40,899 nucleotides of DNA from Pseudomonadota bacterium (GTDB taxonomy: Bacteria > Pseudomonadota > Alphaproteobacteria > Sphingomonadales > Sphingomonadaceae): positions 1-40,899 of the forward strand of contig JAEZFL010000033.1 of the NCBI GenBank assembly GCA_023417515.1, written 5' to 3'. Positions 1-10,171 of the stretch are shown in pieces (within the stretch, counting starts at the first letter, position 1; every line of letters starts with the position of its first letter). The translations under genes were made by a program, and so were the position numbers. The notes beneath the pieces are model-generated. The model did no database searches, was not told the DNA's origin, and saw only the letters and a list, made by a program, of their open reading frames with translations.

Positions 1-99
1 CCCGCCCTGCTGGGGGGTGGGGGGGCGGAGCGACGCGCGAGACCCCTCCACCATGCTTCGCATGGTCCCCCTCCCCACCGCTTCGCGGCAGGGAGGAAC
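1..99. repeat. GC-rich interspersed repeat downstream of recR
   Basis: This stretch has no gene. It contains a small hairpin at 50-66 (7-bp arms with a TTC loop) followed by C-rich sequence at 67-96. The segment CCACCGCTTCGCGGC matches the reverse complement of sequence near 28742-28758, so both belong to one interspersed repeat family. It lies just after the recR stop codon and could act as a transcription end or mRNA-stabilising structure; that role is inferred. Confidence 0.5.
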
Positions 100-696
100 T
101 TATGCGACCGGCCTCCTCGCCCGCAGCGCCTGGGCGAGCGTGCCTTCGTCGAGATAGTCGAGCTCGCCGCCGACCGGGAGGCCGTGGGCGAGCTGGGTGA
201 GGCGGACGGGGAGCCGCTCCAGGCGGTCGGCGAGATAGTGGGCGGTGGTCTGGCCCTCGAGCGTGGCGTTCATGGCGAGAACGACCTCGTCGATGCCGCC
301 GGCGGCGACGCGCGAGACGAGGCTGTCGATGGCGAGATCCTCGGGACGGATGCCTTCGAGCGCGGAGAGGCGGCCGCCCAGCACGTGGAAGCGGCCGGGG
401 AAGAGGCGCGAACGGTCGAGCGCCCACAGGTCGGAGACCTCCTCGACGACGCAGAGCAATTTGGCGTCGCGGCGCGGGTCCGAGCAGATTCCGCAAGGGT
501 CGCGGGTGTCGACATTGCCGCAGGTCGAGCAGACCGAGAGGCGGTCGGCGACGGTGCCGAGCGCGGCGAGCAGCGGGCGAAGCGCAGTCTCGCGCTTCTT
601 GATGAGGTGGAGGACGGCGCGGCGCGCGGAGCGCGGGCCAAGGCCGGGCAGACGCGCCAGCGCCTGGGTCAGAGCGTCGAGTTCGGGGGACGACAT
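100..696 (-). CDS. recR: Recombination protein RecR
   Basis: RecR works with RecF and RecO to load RecA at single-stranded gaps during recombinational repair. The 198-residue product has the family's usual length. An N-terminal helix-hairpin-helix region (RLPGLGPRSARR) is followed by a four-cysteine zinc finger (C56, C59, C68, C71) and a Toprim domain from about residue 79, with the VVEE and GQTTAHYLADRL motifs. The ATG start gives the canonical N-terminus. The gene stands alone here, without the dnaX-ybaB neighbours common elsewhere. It is divergent from fmt, with a palindromic repeat between them. The assignment is very secure. Confidence 0.97.
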   Translation of the reverse strand: MSSPELDALTQALARLPGLGPRSARRAVLHLIKKRETALRPLLAALGTVADRLSVCSTCGNVDTRDPCGICSDPRRDAKLLCVVEEVSDLWALDRSRLFPGRFHVLGGRLSALEGIRPEDLAIDSLVSRVAAGGIDEVVLAMNATLEGQTTAHYLADRLERLPVRLTQLAHGLPVGGELDYLDEGTLAQALRARRPVA

Positions 697-721
697 GGGG
701 AGGGAAATAGCGGCGCTTTTT

Positions 722-797
722 CGTCATTGCGAGCGAAGCGAAGCAATCCATCGCGGTCGAACTGGATTGCTTCGTCGCCGCGCTCCTCGCAATGACG
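722..797. repeat. Palindromic interspersed repeat between recR and fmt
   Basis: Nested inverted repeat. The outer arms are CGTCATTGCGAG (722-733) and CTCGCAATGACG (786-797), a perfect 12-bp match. The inner arms are GAAGCAATCCA (740-750) and TGGATTGCTTC (763-773). This is a common type of alphaproteobacterial interspersed palindrome. It fills nearly all of the recR-fmt gap, and its right edge abuts the ribosome-binding region of fmt. Confidence 0.8.
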
Positions 798-801
798 GGG
801 C

Positions 802-1710
802 ATGCGCCTTGCCTTCATGGGAACTCCGGAATTCGCCGTGCCGACGCTCGATGCCTTGCTCGACGCGGGGCATGAGGTCGTGGCCGTCTATACGCAGCCG
901 CCGCGGCCGGGCGGGCGGCGGGGCAAGGCGCCGACGCCCTCCCCCGTCCACAAGCGCGCCGAGGCGGCGGGGATCGAGGTGCGCACGCCCGAGCGGCTGC
1001 GCGGGCCGGAGGAGCAGGCAGCGTTCGCGGCCCTCGACCTCGATGCGGCGGTGGTCGCAGCCTACGGCTTGATCCTGCCGGAGCCGATTTTGAGCGCACC
1101 GCGGCATGGCTGTCTCAACGTCCACGCGTCGCTGCTGCCGCGCTGGCGGGGGGCGGCGCCGATCCAGCGCGCGATCCTCGCCGGCGACGAGAAGACCGGG
1201 GTGTGCATCATGGGCATGGAGAAGGGCCTCGACACCGGGCGAGTCTATGCCAGCCGCGAGACCGAGGTCGACGGCAAGACCGCGGGCGACCTGACGGCGG
1301 AGCTGGCCGGGATCGGCGGCGCGCTCATGGCGGACGTGCTCAACCGCCTGCGCGACATCGTGCCTGAGCCGCAGCCGGAGGAGGGCGTCACTTACGCGCA
1401 CAAGATCGACAAGGCGGAGGCGCGGATCGACTTCACGCGGACGGCTGAGGAGGTCGAGCGGAAGGTGCGGGCGTTCAATCCGGCGCCGGGCGCCTATTTC
1501 GAGCAGCAGGGTGAGCGGGTCAAAGTGCTCGCGGCGCGGATCATCCCGGGCGATCACGAGCCGGGCACGGTTCTGGACGATCAGCTCGCCATTGCTTGCG
1601 GCGCCGGAGTGCTGCTGCCGACTCTGGTACAGCGCGCCGGCAAGGCCGTGATGACGGCGGGCGACCTGCTGCGCGGCTTCGCGATCCCGGCGGGGACCCG
1701 CCTCGCATGA
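802..1710 (+). CDS. fmt: Methionyl-tRNA formyltransferase
   Basis: Transfers the formyl group of 10-formyltetrahydrofolate to Met-tRNA(fMet) for translation initiation. The 302-residue product has the N-terminal formyltransferase fold with the catalytic trio N106, H108 and D144, seen in the NVHASLLPRWRGAAPIQ motif and the later GLDTG motif. A C-terminal OB-like tRNA-binding domain begins around residue 205. The ATG start follows a G-rich stretch at the edge of a palindromic repeat. The stop overlaps the truA start (ATGA), so the two genes are probably translationally coupled. The usual partner def (peptide deformylase) is not adjacent. Confidence 0.97.
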   Translation: MRLAFMGTPEFAVPTLDALLDAGHEVVAVYTQPPRPGGRRGKAPTPSPVHKRAEAAGIEVRTPERLRGPEEQAAFAALDLDAAVVAAYGLILPEPILSAPRHGCLNVHASLLPRWRGAAPIQRAILAGDEKTGVCIMGMEKGLDTGRVYASRETEVDGKTAGDLTAELAGIGGALMADVLNRLRDIVPEPQPEEGVTYAHKIDKAEARIDFTRTAEEVERKVRAFNPAPGAYFEQQGERVKVLAARIIPGDHEPGTVLDDQLAIACGAGVLLPTLVQRAGKAVMTAGDLLRGFAIPAGTRLA

Positions 1711-2397
1711 CCCGATTCCGTCTGACCATCGAGTTTGACGGCCGCGCCTATATGGGGTGGCAGCGGCAGGACCATGGCCCGTCGATCCAGCAGGCGATCG
1801 AGGAGGCGATGGCCGAGGTGGTGCGCGAGAAGGTGGTACTCCACGCCGCAGGCCGGACCGACGCCGGAGTCCACGCCTATGCGATGACCGCGCATGTCGA
1901 TGTCGAGCGGGAGATCAGCGCCTTCCGGCTGATGGAGGGCACCAACGCCAAGCTGCGGCCGCAGCCGATCGCAATCCTTCACAGCGAGGAGGCGCCAGCG
2001 GACTGGCATGCGCGGTTCAGCTGCACCGGACGGCGCTACATCTACCGCATCGCCAACCGGCGCGCGCCGCTCGCGCTCGACCAGGGGCGGGCGTGGCGCG
2101 TGCCGGTGACACTCTATGCCGACGAGATGAACCGCGCGGCGCAACTGCTGGTCGGGCGGCACGACTTCACGACGTTCCGCTCCGCCCATTGCCAGTCGGA
2201 CAGCCCGGTAAAGACTTTGGACCGGCTGACGGTTCGGCGGCTGGGGCCGATCATCGAGGTCGAGGCGGCGGCACGGTCCTTCCTCCACCATCAAGTGCGA
2301 TCGATGGTGGGCTGTCTTCAGCTGGTCGGGCGCGGCAAGTGGACGGCGAAGGATTTGAAGGCTGCGCTGGAGGCGCGCGACCGCGCCGCTCTCGGCC

Positions 2398-4343
<1,946 letters not shown>

Positions 4344-4344
<1 letters not shown>

Positions 4345-5861
4345 CAGCGCGGCTGTCCGTCGGCGAGCAGCTCGAGCGGGCCCAAGGCGGCGATGAAGCG
4401 GTCGATGGCGGGGCGCGGGCTGGCGCCGGTCGCCGCCTCGGGCGCGGAGACGAGGATCGCCGCCGCGCGCTGCGGTCCGCCGAAGAGGCGCACCTTCATC
4501 ATCTCGAGCTTCGCCCCCATTATGTTGCCGGTGACGATATCGCCGACGCGGTAGAAGCTGACAACCTCGCGGACCTCGCCATGGCTGACGATCCGTTCGG
4601 CCCGTCCGTTCGCCGGCGCGGGGGCGTCGGCGGTCCAGGCCCAGCCGGGGCCGGCGGCGCCCTGGCCGAAGCCGAGCAGCTCGCGGCCCTCCTCCTGGCG
4701 GGCGAAAAGCGCGATGGCGAGGTCGACCTCCCTGCCCTCGCCGTCGCGGTAGCGCGCGACCTCGAGATGGTCGGCGCCGGCGAAGACCGGCTGCCAGGGG
4801 CGGCCGGTGACGGGAATGCGGGTCCAGCCGGAGACGTCCGGCATTTCGAGGCGAGGAACCTCCTGCGCGCGGCCCGCCACGGCGGATGCCCAGAGCAGCG
4901 GCGCGCAGGCGATTGCGGCGGCGAGCGCGGCGGCGCGCCATGGGCGATTGGGCGGATCGGCGGCGACCGGGTCGGGCTGGAGGCGGTCGGGATCGAACCA
5001 GGGCTCGCCGACCTTGCGGTCGAAGAAGGGCCAGGCGGCGCCGAGGATGAGGGCGATAACGATCGCGAAGAAAATGCCGCCATAGACGACATGGTCGAAG
5101 CCCGCGGCGAAGGCGATCCCGGCGCTGTCGGCGACGTAGATGGTCGCGAAGGCGCGGATGCCGTTGGCGAGGATCGGCACGACGCCCGCGGCGGCCATGA
5201 ACAGGGTTCGGCGCTTCCATGACCGGAAGCAGACATTGGCGGCGAGCGCTCCGAGCGCGACCATCGCGATGACGAACTGGACACCGGCGCAGGCCTCGGC
5301 AACCTCGAAATAGCCGGCGGCGGTGGTGATGAACACGCCTTCCAGATGCGCGGGCATGCCGGCGGCGCCCAGCAGGGCCATGGCGAGCTCGGCGGTGGCG
5401 GTCTGCATGGCGGGCACCGCCTCGTCGCCGAACGGGATCAGGAACAAAGCGTAGGCGAGCGGGAAGAGCAAGCCGCGGCTCACCGCCTTGCCGAGCAGGG
5501 TGACCATCGCGCCCTGGAGCATGACGACGAGGCCGGCATGGCGGGCGACGCCGATGCTGGCCGCATGGCCGAGCAGCCAGGCGAAAGCGCCGACGCCGAC
5601 CAAGATCAGGCCCGGGAGCCAGACTCGGGGCGTGAGGCGCAGGAGCTCGGGACGGCGCTGCCAGACCAGCCAGGCGATCAGCGGCGGGATCAGCAGACAG
5701 TGATTGTAGGTCGAGCTGTTCCACCAGATCGCGGCCATGTCGGCGGCGTCACCCGCGAACAGCAGCAGGATCGCGGCGGCGACGGCGGCGAGCGCGGCGA
5801 GTTGCCGACGCCAGGCGCTGGGCGCGGCCGCCTGCGCGGCTGTGGCGAAGGCGGTGCTCAT
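4344..5861 (-). CDS. xrtA: Exosortase A fused to an EpsI domain
   Basis: Polytopic membrane cysteine protease of the exosortase family, expected to cleave PEP-CTERM sorting signals at the inner membrane. The 505-residue product has about eight hydrophobic segments in its first 290 residues. The exosortase catalytic set is present: C191 (EACAGVQF), R236 (NGIRAF) and H257 (GFDHVVYGG). The C-terminal 200 residues form a single-pass EpsI-like domain (DVSGWTRIPV near its start), a fusion common in proteobacterial XrtA. The start overlaps the glycosyltransferase stop (ATGA), and the stop overlaps the amidotransferase start (TGATG). No PEP-CTERM substrate is encoded nearby. Confidence 0.95.
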
Positions 5862-7072
5862 GCGGCGTCCCGATTGACCTCGGCCGGAAATAGAAGTCGT
5901 TCTAGCGGTGCGAGGCGGGCGTCCCAGGCGTAGCGGCCGACGACGAGGGCGCGGCCGGCGGCGCCGAGCGCCTCGGCACGTTCGGGGGATGCGAGCAGCG
6001 CCTGGATCTCGCTCGCCATCGCCTCTGCCCCGTCCGCGACGACGAGGTCGCGGCCAGGCGCGGCCTCGATGCCCTCGAAGGCGGCGGGCGACGCGACGAC
6101 GGGCCGGGCCATCGCCATCGCCTCGAGCACCTTGTTCTGGATGCCGCGGGCGATGCGCAGGGGCGCGACCACCACGTCGGCGGCGGCGAGCCAAGAGCGC
6201 ATGTCGCGGACCGCGCCGGTGACGGTGACGCGGCCGGAGGCGAGCGCCTTCACCGGTGCGGCGGGATTCCTGCCGGCGATGACGAAGCGAGCCTGCTGCA
6301 GGCGCGGCAGCACGTCCGAGGCAAACCACCGCACGGCGTCGACATTGGGGCGGTAGTCCATCTGGCCGGTGAACAGCAGGATCGGCCCCGCCCCGCGCTC
6401 GTTTGCAGCCAGCCGCGGAAAAGCGGCGTCGGGCGCGAAATGACTGGAGTCGATGCCGTTGGCGAGCGCTTGGGCGTTCGTGGCGCCGGCCCGCACTCGG
6501 AACAGGGCCGCCTCGGCTTCGCTGACGAACAGGCAGGAGTCGGCGCGGGCGGCGGCCTGGCGTTCGAAGACGGCCAGCGTGCGCGCCTCGCGGGCGTGGA
6601 CCGGAGCGAGCAGGCCGCCGGCCTCGGCATAAGCCTCGAACTTGGCCGAATCCATGTCGACGAAGTCCATGACGAAGCGCTGGGGCGCACTCTCCGGCAC
6701 ATATTGCGCCATCTGGCCGGAGAAGGCGTAGACCGCCGACAACTTCGGATCGGCCAACCGACCAGCGACGAAACGGCGCATCCGGGCGGAGTCGAACAGA
6801 GTGAGCGACAGCGGCTTGCGGGTCGCAAATGCGCGTGCGGCTGCGACAGGCCTGGAGGTACGGCGAACCTCGACGTGGACCTCGCCGAGACGGCCGCCAA
6901 GCGCCTGGCGCAAGCCGTGGAGATGGGTGGCATCGGCTTCGTCGTCGGCGAAGCAGGCCAAGTGGACCCGGCCAAGCCCGGCCAGATGCTTCAGCACGTG
7001 CCACGAGCGGATCTTGTCGCCGCGGTCCGGCGGGAACGGGATCCGGTGGGCGAGGAACAGGCTCTCGCTCAT
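5858..7072 (-). CDS. XrtA-system glycosyltransferase (TIGR03087-like)
   Basis: GT4-type cytoplasmic glycosyltransferase of the group specific to PEP-CTERM/exosortase A loci, probably adding a sugar to the lipid-linked exopolysaccharide repeat. The 404-residue protein starts with the characteristic HRIPFPPDRGDKIRSWH segment. The C-terminal Rossmann-like half carries GIQNKVLEAMAMARPVV, the nucleotide-sugar-binding EX7E-type region. The ATG start at 7072 lies just after a palindromic repeat that separates this gene from the upstream FemAB-like gene. Its stop overlaps the xrtA start by four bases. Donor and acceptor sugars cannot be read from the sequence. Confidence 0.92.
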   Translation of the reverse strand: MSESLFLAHRIPFPPDRGDKIRSWHVLKHLAGLGRVHLACFADDEADATHLHGLRQALGGRLGEVHVEVRRTSRPVAAARAFATRKPLSLTLFDSARMRRFVAGRLADPKLSAVYAFSGQMAQYVPESAPQRFVMDFVDMDSAKFEAYAEAGGLLAPVHAREARTLAVFERQAAARADSCLFVSEAEAALFRVRAGATNAQALANGIDSSHFAPDAAFPRLAANERGAGPILLFTGQMDYRPNVDAVRWFASDVLPRLQQARFVIAGRNPAAPVKALASGRVTVTGAVRDMRSWLAAADVVVAPLRIARGIQNKVLEAMAMARPVVASPAAFEGIEAAPGRDLVVADGAEAMASEIQALLASPERAEALGAAGRALVVGRYAWDARLAPLERLLFPAEVNRDAA

Positions 7073-7077
7073 GCGAC

Positions 7078-7181
7078 CCTTTCCTTCGCCACCCCGGACT
7101 CGATCCGGGACCCATTTTCTTCCGGATGAGGGAAGAAAGCAGGTGGGTGCCGGATCAAGTCCGGCATGACGGAACGGCCGG
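7078..7181. repeat. Palindromic repeat pair inside the XrtA operon
   Basis: Two similar hairpins: CCCGGACTCGATCCGGG (7093-7109) and GCCGGATCAAGTCCGGC (7149-7165). They are flanked by complementary GGGACCCA/TGGGTGCC sequence. A degenerate copy occurs at 20828-20907. It lies between the FemAB-like and glycosyltransferase genes, the only long gap in an otherwise tightly packed operon. The element may modulate mRNA stability there. Confidence 0.75.
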
Positions 7182-8228
7182 TCATGCCAGGCTCCGGGCG
7201 ATCGGCGGGCCGATCAGGTTGGCCGCCCACAGCGGCAGCCTCTTCCAGGCCGCGACCTTGCGGGCATAGCGCGGATCGAGCGGATTGGTGTCGCGCGGCT
7301 TGCCCCAGCTTGCATAGACGAGCGGAGTGGGCTCGAAGCCCCAATTCTTCTTGAACGCATAGGCGCCGGTGCCGAGCTTCGAGCGGCCGAAATCGAAGCG
7401 GGTGCAGCCGCGCGCCGCGGCATGCTTCATCAACTCGAAATAGAGAAGCTCGTTGGCGCGAGCGCCGCGCGCAGCGAACGTGCCGCCGCCCCAATAGGGA
7501 TAGACGGCCCCGTTCATGTAGAGGCTCAGCACCGCCGAGAGCGGTTGCGCGCCGTTCCGAACCACGAGGATGTCGGCATCGTCGCCGAACTCCTCGAGCA
7601 TCGCGGCAAACAGGCGGCGCGGGAAGACCGGCGTGCCGAGATTGCGGACGCTTTCGGCATAGACCCGATAATGGCAGGCGAGATCGCGGCCCGCTTCGAC
7701 GCAGAGACCTTTGCCGAGCCCCCGGCGGACTTCGGCCCGCTGCTTGCGCGGGATGGACTTGAGGATCGCTGCATCGTCCTGCGGCAGATCGCGCACGAAA
7801 TCTGCATAGACGTCGTCGTGGCGGCGCCATCCGGGCGGAAGTGCGCCGCCGCGCAGCTCGATGCCGGGACAGCCGCTCTGGCGGGCGAGCAGCTGCGCGG
7901 CTTCGGCAAGGGCGCCCTCCGCTTCCGCGCCGAGCGCGAGGATGCCTCCGCCGACTCCGAATCCGACCGACAGGAGTGCCTTGCCGAAGATGAGGGAGCG
8001 GACCTCGGTGAGGGGCAGCACGCCGACCAGCGCGGGTCCCTGCTCGGCGACGAGATAATGGGCGGCGTGCCCCGTCGCTGCGGTAACGGCGCGACTCCAT
8101 TGCGGCAGGTGGAACGGGGTGCCGCCGCGATGGCCTCGAACGAAGGCCTCGACCCGTTCGGCGACGACCGGGTCGGTGAGGTCGGCCGAGCCGATGGCGA
8201 CTCGAGCGATTCGGGCGGGTGCGTTCAT
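7182..8228 (-). CDS. FemAB-like XrtA/PEP-CTERM-associated transferase
   Basis: Member of the FemAB/GNAT-superfamily proteins found in exosortase A loci (TIGR03019-like). FemAB relatives transfer aminoacyl or acyl groups to amino groups on cell-envelope precursors, so a similar modification of the exopolysaccharide is likely; the substrate is unknown. The 348-residue product has two GNAT-like halves. Its diagnostic C-terminal region is FDFGRSKLGTGAYAFKKNW. The start overlaps the deacetylase stop (ATGA). The stop codon lies at the edge of the palindromic repeat 7078-7181. Confidence 0.9.
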   Translation of the reverse strand: MNAPARIARVAIGSADLTDPVVAERVEAFVRGHRGGTPFHLPQWSRAVTAATGHAAHYLVAEQGPALVGVLPLTEVRSLIFGKALLSVGFGVGGGILALGAEAEGALAEAAQLLARQSGCPGIELRGGALPPGWRRHDDVYADFVRDLPQDDAAILKSIPRKQRAEVRRGLGKGLCVEAGRDLACHYRVYAESVRNLGTPVFPRRLFAAMLEEFGDDADILVVRNGAQPLSAVLSLYMNGAVYPYWGGGTFAARGARANELLYFELMKHAAARGCTRFDFGRSKLGTGAYAFKKNWGFEPTPLVYASWGKPRDTNPLDPRYARKVAAWKRLPLWAANLIGPPIARSLA

Positions 8229-9070
8229 TGCAAGCGCTCTCGCTCACGCTCGACCACCTGATCGGTGCGGCCCCACGCGAATGCCCTCAGCAATTTGAGG
8301 AGCTTGGGCTCCATCCTAGACAAATTGGTATAATGTCGAAGGCGGGATTTCAGCGGTGCGTCGGCGACCCGCGGCTGGCCAGGGTCGATCTCCCACGGAT
8401 GGAAGTAGAAGATTGCGGGGCGACCGTCGCGGCGGTTCACGCGGGCCACCGCCCAGCGCGAGAAACCATAAGGCAGCAGCCGAAAGAAGCCGCCTCCCCC
8501 CGCCGCCGCGCGCCGGCCTGCAACCTCCACCGTCGTGACCGGAAGCTCGATGAGGTCGCTGCCGACGAGCGGTCGGTGGGCGAAGCGCGGTGCGGCGCGC
8601 CAGCCATAATGGTCGTGCGCGATGGGAGCGACGCTCGAGCTGTAGCGATAGCCCTCGTCCGCCAGCACTTCATGGGCCCAGGGCGTGCGCTGGTCGATCG
8701 AGAAGCTGGGCGCCCGGTAGCCACTGACGGAGAGACCGGCGGCCTGCTCGATCGCCGTGCGTGCGCGGGTCAGGTCGGCGCGAAAGCCGTGGGCGTCCAT
8801 GGTGAAGACGCGGCGGTGGTCCCAGCCGTGGCTGGCGACCTCGTGGCCCTCATCGGCGATGCGGCGGATCAGCCTGGGAAAGCGCTCGGCGACCCAACCC
8901 AGGGTGAAGAAGGTCGCCTTGACCCGCGCCGCGTCGAACAGCCTGAGCACCGCCTCGGCGTTGCGCTCGACCCGGATCGGCAGCCGATCCCAGTCAGCAC
9001 GGTCGATCACCCCTTCGAAGGCGCCGACCTGAAACCAGTCCTCGACATCGACCGAGAGCGCATTGAGCAT
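8225..9070 (-). CDS. XrtA-system polysaccharide deacetylase (NodB family)
   Basis: Carbohydrate esterase 4/NodB-fold deacetylase of the exosortase A-associated group (TIGR03006-like), probably removing acetyl groups from the exopolysaccharide. The 281-residue form starts MLNALSVDVEDWFQ, the family's usual N-terminus. Catalytic/metal residues are visible as the D8/E10/D11 cluster and H81 and H85 in SHGWDH. The ATG at 9070 is preferred because GGAG lies six bases upstream; an in-frame ATG at 9082 would add four residues. The 3' end overlaps the FemAB-like gene by four bases. Confidence 0.92.
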   Translation of the reverse strand: MLNALSVDVEDWFQVGAFEGVIDRADWDRLPIRVERNAEAVLRLFDAARVKATFFTLGWVAERFPRLIRRIADEGHEVASHGWDHRRVFTMDAHGFRADLTRARTAIEQAAGLSVSGYRAPSFSIDQRTPWAHEVLADEGYRYSSSVAPIAHDHYGWRAAPRFAHRPLVGSDLIELPVTTVEVAGRRAAAGGGGFFRLLPYGFSRWAVARVNRRDGRPAIFYFHPWEIDPGQPRVADAPLKSRLRHYTNLSRMEPKLLKLLRAFAWGRTDQVVERERERLQ

Positions 9071-9092
9071 CGGCGGCTCCATGGCCGCACCG

Positions 9093-10160
9093 TCAGACAG
9101 CGTGGAAGCGCCGGTCGGCCGGGCGCTGGGGGACTCGGTCCTGCTCGGCCCATTCGACCAGCAGCGACAGGACCCGGCGGATCGCCGCTTCCTGCTCGTC
9201 GAGCCGCGCCTCGAGCGCCGCGACGCGCGCCTCGGCGGCCGCGGATGAACGCTGCGTCGGTTGGGCCGGAACCTGCGCCGCCGCGGGCTGAGACTCGGGC
9301 TCGCGATGCGTGCGCAGCGGCAGGACCTGCACCTTCGGCTCGACCGCGGCCACGTCGCCTTCGAGCTCGGACAGGACCGCTTCGAGCGCCGTCGCATCGA
9401 TCCGCTCCAGCCGCTCGACGGCCCCAAACAGCAGCAGGCGGCCGAGCAGATGGTTGAGGCGGCGCGGGATGCCGTCGCTCGCCTGGTAGAGCGCGCCGAA
9501 CAGGTCGGCGGCGAAGTCCGGGCGGCCGTCCCAGCCGGCAATGGTCATGCGGTGGCGGACATAAGCCTCGATCTCGTCCGGGCCCATCGGGTCGAGATGA
9601 TGGCTGGCGATGACTCGCTGGCGAAGCTGCTCGAGGCCGGGCGCGGCGAGGCGCTCGCGGAACTCGGGCTGGGCGAGCAGAACGGTCTGGACCAGGGCGC
9701 GGCCGCCGAGCTGGAAGTTGGACAGCATGCGCAGCTCCTCGAGCGAGGAGATCGGCAGGTTCTGCGCCTCGTCGACGACGATCAGGGTGCGCTTGCCGGC
9801 GCGATATTCCTCCTCGAGGCGCTGCTCGACCCGCTCGATCAGGCCGGCCTTGGAGGTACCCTCGGTGGCAAGGCCAAGACCCTGCGCGATGAGGCGGAGC
9901 ATGTCGTCGCCCTCGACCTGGGTCGAGACGATGTGGACGGCGTTGAGGCGGGCACGGTCGATCCGCGCCATCAAATGCGCAACCAGGGTCGACTTGCCGG
10001 CGCCGATCTCGCCGGTGATGGCGATGAAGCCTTCGCCCTGGGCGAGGCCGTAGCCCAGATAGGCCATCGCCTTGCGGTGAGTGCGGCTCTCGAACCAGAA
10101 GCGTGCGTCCGGCGTCAGCTGGAAAGGGGGTCCGGAGAGGCCGTAATGGTCGGTGTACAT
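9093..10160 (-). CDS. XrtA-associated AAA ATPase (ExeA-like)
   Basis: AAA ATPase of the ExeA/MshM type that accompanies XrtA loci (TIGR03015-like). It may energise or organise the export machinery; no partner is proven. The 355-residue protein has Walker A GEIGAGKST (50-58) and Walker B LIVVDEAQN (D130, E131). An arginine-rich sensor region (GIPRRLNHLLGR) lies near residue 235. The last 75 residues are variable, with a Pro/Gln-rich linker and a short predicted coiled coil (ARVAALEARLDEQEAAIRR). No transmembrane segment is seen. The gene lies 11 bp after the outer-membrane protein gene. Confidence 0.93.
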   Translation of the reverse strand: MYTDHYGLSGPPFQLTPDARFWFESRTHRKAMAYLGYGLAQGEGFIAITGEIGAGKSTLVAHLMARIDRARLNAVHIVSTQVEGDDMLRLIAQGLGLATEGTSKAGLIERVEQRLEEEYRAGKRTLIVVDEAQNLPISSLEELRMLSNFQLGGRALVQTVLLAQPEFRERLAAPGLEQLRQRVIASHHLDPMGPDEIEAYVRHRMTIAGWDGRPDFAADLFGALYQASDGIPRRLNHLLGRLLLFGAVERLERIDATALEAVLSELEGDVAAVEPKVQVLPLRTHREPESQPAAAQVPAQPTQRSSAAAEARVAALEARLDEQEAAIRRVLSLLVEWAEQDRVPQRPADRRFHAV

Positions 10161-10171
10161 GAGTGGGCCCT

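Noticed and set aside
4345..5724. Long N-terminal extension of the amidotransferase into xrtA
   Set aside because: The catalytic Cys must be residue 2, which fixes the start at 4344; upstream codons are the wrong frame of xrtA.
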